Source: Bacillota bacterium (GTDB lineage: Bacteria; Bacillota; Clostridia; Christensenellales; CAG-138). From it: 23,924 bases of DNA. The stretch is taken from assembly GCA_023390655.1 (NCBI GenBank), contig JAEWCL010000002.1:1-23924 (forward strand), given 5' to 3'. The notes beneath the pieces are model-generated. The model saw only the letters and a list, made by a program, of their open reading frames with translations, had not been told where the DNA came from and did no database searches. Shown one piece after another: positions 1 to 4,777 of this stretch (position 1 is the first letter of the stretch; every line of letters starts with the position of its first letter). Made by a program: the position numbers and the translations under genes.

Positions 1-71
1 TCTTCCTGCGGGAGCTTGCGGGCCCGCTCTGCGCGGATACCAACTTATCAAGAGACGTTAAGCTCTTATAA
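1..71 (+). CDS. C-terminal end of an unidentified protein (partial)
   Basis: The window opens inside what is probably the last 22 codons of a gene, read from base 3 and ending at TAA 69-71. The visible residues include FLRELAGPLC and end RDVKLL. This frame was preferred because its third positions are GC-rich, like the confident genes here. A competing frame from base 2 ends at TAA 59-61 and has weaker codon bias. A strong hairpin follows within 10 bases, as expected after a gene end. The tail is too short to assign a family. Confidence 0.35.
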   Translation, partial: FLRELAGPLCADTNLSRDVKLL

Positions 72-77
72 ACAGAC

Positions 78-110
78 GCCCCGCCTGCGTTGCTGGCGGG
101 GCTTCTTAGG
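78..110 (+). terminator. Intrinsic terminator after the first partial gene
   Basis: GCCCCGCC (78-85) pairs perfectly with GGCGGGGC (95-102) around a 9-base loop, followed by TTCTT. It sits just after the stop codon of the gene entering from the left. Confidence 0.65.
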
Positions 111-143
111 CCATCGACAAAGTCTGAAGGGCTTTGCCGATGG
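111..143. repeat. Imperfect hairpin between two terminators
   Basis: CCATCGACAAAG (111-122) pairs with CTTTGCCGATGG (132-143) with one mismatch and a 9-base loop. GTTTTCT follows. It is the middle of three consecutive stem-loops. Confidence 0.5.
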
Positions 144-157
144 GTTTTCTGTGGGCT

Positions 158-184
158 AAAATGCCGCTCATGGCGGCATTTTTT
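158..184. terminator. Bidirectional-looking terminator hairpin
   Basis: AAAATGCCGC (158-167) pairs perfectly over 10 bp with GCGGCATTTT (173-182), loop TCATG. The A-rich left flank and T-rich right flank would give a U-tract in either direction. The plus-strand T-run is longer (TTTTTT). Confidence 0.65.
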
Positions 185-222
185 CCACCGATTTGACACG
201 CAGCCGCCACATCGGATTGAAA

Positions 223-246
223 GTGGGGGATTTGCGAAGCCCCCAC
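223..246 (-). terminator. Possible terminator of the DegT-ROK operon
   Basis: GTGGGGG (223-229) pairs with CCCCCAC (240-246) around a 10-base loop. Read on the minus strand it lies about 95 bases after the ROK gene stop and is followed by TTTC. The U-tract is poor, so termination may be weak or occur further on. Confidence 0.4.
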
Positions 247-338
247 ACCCCTGAGAAGATTTGTTGATTTTATGGGAGGCTTCCCTTGTTGAAAGCGACA
301 CAGGTATCCTTTGTCCCGCCGTCTCCGCCCTTCTTAAC

Positions 339-1511
339 TTACTCAATGATGCCGCCCGAAAACGACACGTCGAATATGGTATCTACAAGGTACTGCGCGA
401 TGCCTTTGCGCTTGCCGGCGGCATCGACAAACGCCTGTTCGACCTTCACCTTTCCCTGCAACGCATAGTGGACGCGCCGCTTCACGCAGCCCGTCACATA
501 TTCATGCACATAACCGAACCCGAACAGCGAGGCGTAGTTGATGATCACCTTCTCCGGCAGGAAAATATTGATCACATTGGCGACGGCAATGCCCAGATAC
601 TCGAGGCACCCGTCCACCGCCGCGCGCACAGCCTCATTCTTTTCCAAAAGAGCAAAGGTCCCGGCCAGGCTGAGGCTCCCGTCGCCCGCCGCCGCCCGCG
701 CGCTTGCCAGAATGCGCTCCGGCGAGCACATCAGTTCCAGACAGCCCCTGTTGCCGCAAAAGCACAGCTCGCCGTCCTTCTCGATCGTCGTGTGGCCGAT
801 CTCGCCCACCGCCATGCAGTTCACCCTGCCGCGGCAAATTTGGACCGCGCCCACGCCGCCGTCAAGATCCACGAACACCACACTCTCAAGCGCCGAGGAA
901 CCCGTCGCGAAACAGGCGTTTAGCGCGCTTGAGACGGTCACATTGAATATGACTACCGGCAGCCTGACATCCTCCTCCAACTGCTGCTTTAAGCACGAGA
1001 CCTCCCATTTGAGCCCCGCTGAAAGCATATATTCGCCGTCGTTGAGCACAAGGCCGGACAGCGCGACCCCCACGGCCAGCGTCGACCCGGTGGCGTGCGC
1101 CTGAATGAACGCCTTCACTTCCGCGCGCAGACGCCCGGTATCAAACGCGGCTCCCGTGTCCGCGATATTTTTTACGGCGGTGTGCTTTACCGCGCCGCTC
1201 AGGTCGGTCAGCGAGATTGCCATCTCCTCCGTGCCGATCCGTACGCAGACCACGTCATACGCCGTGTAGTTGTATTCGAGCAGCGCGGCCTTCCGGCCGA
1301 CCCTGCCGTCCTCCTCGGTCTCCGTCTCATCGACGATGTGCTTCGCCTTCAGGTACGCGACGATGTTGGTAATAGATGCCAGGCTGAGCCCGGTGCGGCG
1401 GGAGAGAGCGGGCCTTGTAATGCCCTCCGCCCGCCTGATCTCATCGAGCACTCTCAGGCGATTCGTTTTCTGCATCAGCTGCTTGCTCGGTGCAGATCCG
1501 TTTACTGTCAT
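339..1511 (-). CDS. ROK family transcriptional regulator (NagC/XylR type)
   Basis: This 390-residue protein is a sugar-type ROK repressor. An N-terminal winged helix-turn-helix spans about residues 15-65 (NRLRVLDEIRR ... SRRTGLSLASITNIV). A sugar kinase-like ROK domain follows. The ROK signature is clear: GEIGH, then CFCGNRGCLE, whose cysteines and histidine normally bind zinc. The DNA-binding head argues for a regulator and against a glucokinase. The ligand cannot be read from sequence; family members usually sense sugars or sugar phosphates. Its ATG directly follows the TAA of the upstream aminotransferase gene with no gap, and GAGG about 8 bases upstream lies inside that gene, so translational coupling is likely. 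It probably controls its own operon. Confidence 0.9.
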   Translation of the reverse strand: MTVNGSAPSKQLMQKTNRLRVLDEIRRAEGITRPALSRRTGLSLASITNIVAYLKAKHIVDETETEEDGRVGRKAALLEYNYTAYDVVCVRIGTEEMAISLTDLSGAVKHTAVKNIADTGAAFDTGRLRAEVKAFIQAHATGSTLAVGVALSGLVLNDGEYMLSAGLKWEVSCLKQQLEEDVRLPVVIFNVTVSSALNACFATGSSALESVVFVDLDGGVGAVQICRGRVNCMAVGEIGHTTIEKDGELCFCGNRGCLELMCSPERILASARAAAGDGSLSLAGTFALLEKNEAVRAAVDGCLEYLGIAVANVINIFLPEKVIINYASLFGFGYVHEYVTGCVKRRVHYALQGKVKVEQAFVDAAGKRKGIAQYLVDTIFDVSFSGGIIE

Positions 1512-2819
1512 TTATTTTCCTCGCATCTCCTGTATGGACACCAGCACCGCATCCGCCATATAGCCGAGCTGTTCCTCGCTCAGGCCATAGATCGGCAGAT
1601 GGGTAAAGCGCTTATAGAAAACATCTTCGCATACCGGGCAGCTTTTTGCAATCGCATCGATATCGTATCCCATGTCTTCCACCACCTTGAAGCGGTACAG
1701 CGGGCCGAAGTGCGGGATATTCGTCACGTCCTTTTCGGTCAGCCGCTTTTTGAGCTCCTGTATATCGCCGCCCGCTTTTTTAGGATCGATCTGCAGCAGA
1801 TACAAATGGAACGTTGGGGAGACATCCGCGCCTCCCATCCCCTGCGGGATGATCGCGTCGTCCTCGGCAAAGCGCTCATTCAGGTACGCGGCAGCGCGCC
1901 GCCGCGCCGCAATGACCTCATCGTTGCGCTCAACCTGCAGCTTGAGCCCCAGCGCCTGGATCTCGGTTGTTGAGTAATTCACCGCCACAAACGGGCGCTC
2001 CTTGCCCTTGATCGCCGTGACGTTGTACAGCCAGTTGTCGATGGGCGCTGAGAAGTCCAGCCCGAAGAAGCGCGCCCGCTTCATATCGCCCCCAAAGCCC
2101 TCGATGCTGGTAACAACGATGCCTCCCTCGCCAAACGACGTGATGTTCTTCACCTCATGGAAGCTGAATGCTCCGAAATCACCGATCGTGCCGACCTTCT
2201 TTCCTTTATATTCCGCACCGAATGCGTGCGCCGCGTCCTCGAGCACCAGGATGTCATGCGCGCGGCACAGCTCCATCAGCGGCCCCATATCCGCCGGGTA
2301 CCCGCCGATATGCACCGGCACCACCATCTTGGTTTTAGGGGTAATCTTTCTTTCCACATCCTTGACGTCGATGTTGACGGTGAACGGATCGACGTCCGCG
2401 AACACTACCTTTGCGCCCACGGCCAAAGGATAGGCCATCGTCGCGATAAACGTGACGGCGGGCACAATCACCTCGTCGCCGGGCTGCAAACCGGCGTATT
2501 TGTAGGCGATCTCAAAGCCCGCGGTCGCGTTTGTGACAAACACGCTGCCCTTCGCGCCAAGATACCTGTCGACCGCCGTTTCCGCCGCCTGCACGTTATC
2601 CCCCAGGGAAAGCTTGCCCGGAGGGCTTGCATGCGCGCTCAGCTCCGTCAGGCCCGCTTCAACCTTTCTGAACGCCTCGTCATACTCTTTTCCATCGCCC
2701 TGCATCAAAAAGCGGATCACCTCCGTCACATCGGAACGATTGTAATTCTCGCCCACCGCCGCCCATGGCACCCTCGCCTCGCCCGTGTTATACCTGAAAT
2801 CCGTCGCTTTCCTTGCCAT
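1512..2819 (-). CDS. DegT/DnrJ/EryC1/StrS-family PLP-dependent aminotransferase
   Basis: A 435-residue fold-type I, PLP-dependent enzyme of the DegT/StrS family, which transfers amino groups to keto sugars, keto-cyclitols or related ketones. Visible signatures are the cofactor region VTNATAGFEIAYKYAG, PGDEVIVPAVTFIAT, the PLP-contacting Asp in VLEDAAHAFGAEYKGKKVG, and the Schiff-base lysine near residue 224 in FSFHEVKNITSFGEGG. It is longer than typical family members at the N-terminus. The start chosen is the ATG at 2819, because AGGAGG lies 5 bases upstream; an ATG 15 bases further out would put that AGGAGG inside the gene. It is the first intact gene of a two-gene unit with the ROK regulator, which suggests amino-sugar or cyclitol metabolism. 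The substrate is unknown. Confidence 0.9.
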   Translation of the reverse strand: MARKATDFRYNTGEARVPWAAVGENYNRSDVTEVIRFLMQGDGKEYDEAFRKVEAGLTELSAHASPPGKLSLGDNVQAAETAVDRYLGAKGSVFVTNATAGFEIAYKYAGLQPGDEVIVPAVTFIATMAYPLAVGAKVVFADVDPFTVNIDVKDVERKITPKTKMVVPVHIGGYPADMGPLMELCRAHDILVLEDAAHAFGAEYKGKKVGTIGDFGAFSFHEVKNITSFGEGGIVVTSIEGFGGDMKRARFFGLDFSAPIDNWLYNVTAIKGKERPFVAVNYSTTEIQALGLKLQVERNDEVIAARRRAAAYLNERFAEDDAIIPQGMGGADVSPTFHLYLLQIDPKKAGGDIQELKKRLTEKDVTNIPHFGPLYRFKVVEDMGYDIDAIAKSCPVCEDVFYKRFTHLPIYGLSEEQLGYMADAVLVSIQEMRGK

Positions 2820-2882
2820 AACGACCTCCTGCATTTTTCATGATCACTCGTTCCTATCAAAACGCGCCCCGCGCCAAACAGC

Positions 2883-3347
2883 CTACATCAGCGTTGCCAC
2901 ATCGGCGTATTCCAGCCCGAACGCGTCCGCCACGCCCCGGAATGTGCACTTGCCCTCATACACGTTGATGGCACTGCCACACCGCTATCCGCAAGCGTCC
3001 CATACGCCACACCCTTGCATCCCGACCTGAGCATCCCCTCCGTCAGTTCTTTGTTGGCGGCCAGATGCAGGTACGTATACACCACCTGCCCCCGCCGCAT
3101 CAGAGGGTATTCCTGCTCAAGCGGCCCCCTCACCTTGATCACCATGCCGCACCCGCCCCAGACGTCCTATGCGTTCTCCACCACCGTCGGCTCCGCATTT
3201 AACGTAATCGGCGTCGCAGAATTCCGCGCCCAGCCCCGCGCCCTTCTCGATATAGACCTCATGGCCTCTGTACTGCTTCGCGCCGTTCGGCGTCAGCCCA
3301 ACGCGGAACTCGTTGTTTTTGATTTCCCGAACACATCCGGCTTTCAT
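2883..3347 (-). pseudogene. ald: Alanine dehydrogenase remnant, internally deleted and frameshifted
   Basis: The start (ATG 3347, AGGAGG about 7 bases upstream) reads as the alanine dehydrogenase N-terminus: VREIKNNEFRVGLTPNGAKQY, then EVYIEKGAGLGAEF. Near 3180-3190 the reading frame shifts. In the new frame there is a TAG (3167-3169) before DVWGGCGMVIKVRGPLEQEY and VVYTYLHLAANKELTEGMLRSGCKGVAYGTL. At about 2985-2995 the sequence jumps to the C-terminal end of the family, in another frame: INVYEGKCTFRGVADAFGLEY and a TAG at 2883-2885. Alanine dehydrogenases have about 370 residues; only about 155 codons remain, so most of the NAD-binding domain is gone. The enzyme converts L-alanine and NAD+ to pyruvate, ammonia and NADH; this copy cannot. 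Confidence 0.88.
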
Positions 3348-3375
3348 TGGGAAGCCTCCTGCTGACAATTCATTT

Positions 3376-3390
3376 ATTCATTGAATGAAT
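3376..3390. promoter_or_regulatory. 15-bp perfect palindrome (candidate operator)
   Basis: ATTCATT-G-AATGAAT is a perfect palindrome overlapping the -10 box and the likely start site of the ald promoter on the minus strand. The position suits a repressor site. The regulator is unknown. Confidence 0.5.
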
Positions 3391-3418
3391 TATATCTTCC
3401 TCCCACGCGACATGTCAA
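3389..3418 (-). promoter_or_regulatory. Consensus sigma-A promoter before the ald remnant
   Basis: On the minus strand TTGACA (3413-3418) and TATAAT (3389-3394) are both perfect consensus hexamers, 18 bp apart. Transcription would enter the ald remnant and then the DegT-ROK pair; I see no convincing promoter in the gap before DegT. Confidence 0.8.
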
Positions 3419-3513
3419 TATAATTAAGAGGGTCTATTTATCATTTTTCCAAACATGCAGCAAGAAGAACGCTAAAACTAGCATCCATTTTGAAAGAGTA
3501 AGGTCTTTTACAG

Positions 3514-3530
3514 AATAAAAGGGCTGAGGA
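3514..3530. repeat. Direct repeat, left copy (17 bp)
   Basis: AATAAAAGGGCTGAGGA at 3514-3530 is repeated exactly at 3743-3759. Both copies form the left arm of a terminator-like hairpin. Confidence 0.7.
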
Positions 3531-3542
3531 AACCCCAGCCCT
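3514..3542 (-). terminator. Second, imperfect terminator downstream of the SRP RNA
   Basis: AGGGCTG (3520-3526) pairs with CAGCCCT (3536-3542), with a GG/CC extension across one mismatch. Read on the minus strand it is followed by TTTTATT. It is a degenerate copy of the hairpin at 3746-3775. Confidence 0.5.
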
Positions 3543-3742
3543 CCAGCAAACCCAACTTATATGAGAAATGTAGGAGATATGCGCAGCTTGCGACTTTTAA
3601 TCCGTCATCTCGTGGCGACATGCGCGGCACAAAATGACACCTTGGGGGGCCTTTTGCGGTGACAGTTCTTGCAGAGTGCAAGAACCGAGCAGCAAAAATG
3701 CCCGGTACTCTCAGCAAAGTTTCCAAAGACACTTTGCTGATA

Positions 3743-3759
3743 AATAAAAGGGCTGAGGA
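3743..3759. repeat. Direct repeat, right copy (17 bp)
   Basis: Exact second copy of the repeat at 3514-3530. It is part of the stronger terminator at 3746-3775. Confidence 0.7.
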
Positions 3760-3775
3760 TTACCTCAGCCCTTTT
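3746..3775 (-). terminator. Terminator of the SRP RNA gene
   Basis: AAAAGGGCTGAGG (3746-3758) and CCTCAGCCCTTTT (3763-3775) pair perfectly over 13 bp with a 4-base loop. On the minus strand it starts a few bases after the RNA 3' end and is followed by a T-rich tract. Confidence 0.85.
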
Positions 3776-3780
3776 ATCTT

Positions 3781-4048
3781 ACCGCGCACCATTCTTTGAC
3801 CAACGCCTCCGGGCGGAACCCCGGCAGGTAACTCCTGCCAGGCATACCCGCGGCACACCGAATGATACCGCTTAATGCTGCTTCCGTCAGGACCTGACAT
3901 GTTTCACAGCCACCGGTTGCACAGGGCCCGGCGCTCAACGCTCCTTACCGGTACCAGTACCCCACAGGCTTTGGCCGGGGAATGGAATTCAGCCCTGCTA
4001 CAGCGGATTGCAGGTACAGGGCACCGCTATCTCCCCGCCTAGCGCGGC
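3781..4048 (-). ncRNA. ffs: Signal recognition particle RNA, large Gram-positive form
   Basis: The minus strand reads as a long bacterial SRP RNA of about 268 nt. It begins GCCGCGCTAGGCGGGGAG, continues with AGCGGTGCCCTGTACC and carries the conserved helix 8 segment ATGTCAGGTCC ... GGAAGCAGCATTAAGCGG. The 5' GCCGCGC and 3' GCGCGGT ends pair to close the Alu domain. This RNA binds Ffh and directs ribosomes making membrane proteins to FtsY. The tetraloop of helix 8 is UGAC (3886-3889) in place of the usual GGAA, so it belongs to the less common URRC type. It has its own promoter (4057-4085) and a strong terminator. The ends are estimated to within a few bases. Confidence 0.95.
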
Positions 4049-4056
4049 ATACAGGT

Positions 4057-4085
4057 ATTGTACAATGCATCGGCTCCTGATGCAA
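4057..4085 (-). promoter_or_regulatory. Promoter of the SRP RNA gene
   Basis: On the minus strand TTGCAT (4080-4085) and TACAAT (4057-4062) are 17 bp apart. The -10 box ends about 8 bases before the inferred RNA 5' end. Confidence 0.7.
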
Positions 4086-4168
4086 TGGCAAAAATAGTGC
4101 ATCTGGCGAAAGGGCAGACAGTTGCTACGCTTAGCGCGGAACGGCCACCAAGTGGGAGGCCAATGCAA

Positions 4169-4200
4169 CAATCTGAAACAGATGTTTCAGATTGTTTTTC
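4169..4200 (+). terminator. 11-bp perfect hairpin with plus-strand T-run
   Basis: CAATCTGAAAC (4169-4179) pairs perfectly with GTTTCAGATTG (4184-4194) around AGAT. TTTTTC follows on the plus strand; the minus-strand side lacks a T-run. It overlaps the stop codon of the HAD fragment. No plus-strand gene precedes it, so what it terminates is unclear. Confidence 0.45.
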
Positions 4201-4453
4201 TTGTTCTGTTAGGATGCACAACCGAAAGTACATCCGAAGGCTTTTCCAAATAGTAATCCGCCTCAATCTCTCTAGAAGAAGCGCCCCAACAGGCGAGCGC
4301 AAAATCAACCATGGCATTTCGGGCACACTGCATATCATAAACACTATCCCCAATATAGAGCAATTCGTGATTGCTTGCTTTTGAAAGCTCCATGTATTCC
4401 TGCATGAAATTCCACACTGGATACATTTTCAACTTTGGTTCTCCTCCTTTCAC
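4187..4453 (-). pseudogene. C-terminal fragment of a HAD-superfamily phosphatase
   Basis: An 88-codon reading frame encodes only the last part of a phosphoglycolate phosphatase-like HAD hydrolase. It includes the lysine region (PKLKMYPVW) and the Mg-binding motif IV, LLYIGDSVYDMQCARNA, followed by VDFALACWGA and ADYYLEKPSDVL. The N-terminal half, with the nucleophile DxDxT motif and the cap domain, is missing: upstream in frame there is a TAG within 20 bases and no HAD-like sequence. GGAGGAGA lies just before an internal TTG/ATG, so a short product is possible, but it could not be catalytic. Best read as a remnant left by a deletion. The start is uncertain (GTG at 4453 shown). Confidence 0.7.
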
Positions 4454-4777
4454 CTTTCCCGGGCCGATATCCTATGGCTGCTTTATTATATCATGAATGC
4501 GCCGGCCGGTTCCTTCAAGCGTTTGCCGCATATCTATAGGCGGTTAACATCCGTACGGCAGGCAGTGAAAAACTTTTCCCGGGGCGCGCTAATTCCACAA
4601 GTCCCGCAGGAGGGATCATACATAACCCTGTAATCCTTTGCCGCTTGTACGCGAATCTCAACACAACGCCGCGCCTTTTGCCGGATGATTCCGCCATCTG
4701 CCGCGCGCTCGTGCGACAATGTTCACACGCAAAACAGGGTATGCTCAATTACATTCTTCTCCTGGGGGGTGTCTGAT
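4454..4777. other. Intergenic region upstream of spoIIE
   Basis: This 324-base gap separates the HAD remnant from spoIIE. Apart from the candidate spoIIE promoter (4712-4745) I see nothing firm. A short minus-strand reading frame (4534-4719, TTG start) has no recognisable family. Confidence 0.4.
4712..4745 (+). promoter_or_regulatory. Candidate Spo0A-type promoter of spoIIE
   Basis: GCGACA (4713-4718) and TATGCT (4740-4745) are separated by 21 bp. The complement of 4712-4718 is TGTCGCA, one base from the Spo0A box TGTCGAA. Spo0A-dependent sigma-A promoters of spoIIE and spoIIG in Bacillus are known for such long spacers with 0A boxes near -35. The match is suggestive only. Confidence 0.4.

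Larger units (their letters stand above)
3419..3745. other. Intergenic stretch with several hairpins, no gene
   Basis: No credible protein is encoded here. The stretch holds a terminator-like hairpin (3520-3542), a nested stem-loop (TTTTGC 3652-3657 with GCAAAA 3692-3697, enclosing GTTCTTGCA 3665-3673 with TGCAAGAAC 3677-3685) and a 10-bp stem (TCAGCAAAGT 3711-3720 with ACTTTGCTGA 3731-3740). GTCATCTCG at 3604 and AAAATGAC at 3631 resemble the ends of dispersed intergenic repeats. Confidence 0.5.

Noticed and set aside
2820..2834. Longer start for the DegT aminotransferase (ATG at 2834)
   Set aside because: The extra codons contain the AGGAGG that serves the ATG at 2819.
3508..3732. 74-codon minus-strand frame in the region after the SRP RNA
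   Set aside because: It covers hairpins and terminators and its sequence looks like translated repeat DNA.
4039..4384. Reading frames across the SRP RNA promoter and HAD fragment on both strands
   Set aside because: They run through the RNA gene promoter and are mirrors of the HAD fragment.
4534..4719. Small minus-strand frame with a TTG start and SCGTCG motif upstream of spoIIE
   Set aside because: It has no good ribosome binding site and no recognisable family, and it overlaps the candidate spoIIE promoter. It could be a decayed gene but cannot be supported.
4685..4777. Longer start for spoIIE (ATG at 4685)
   Set aside because: The 31 added residues overlap the candidate promoter and look unlike the SpoIIE N-terminus; the GTG at 4778 has a ribosome binding site.
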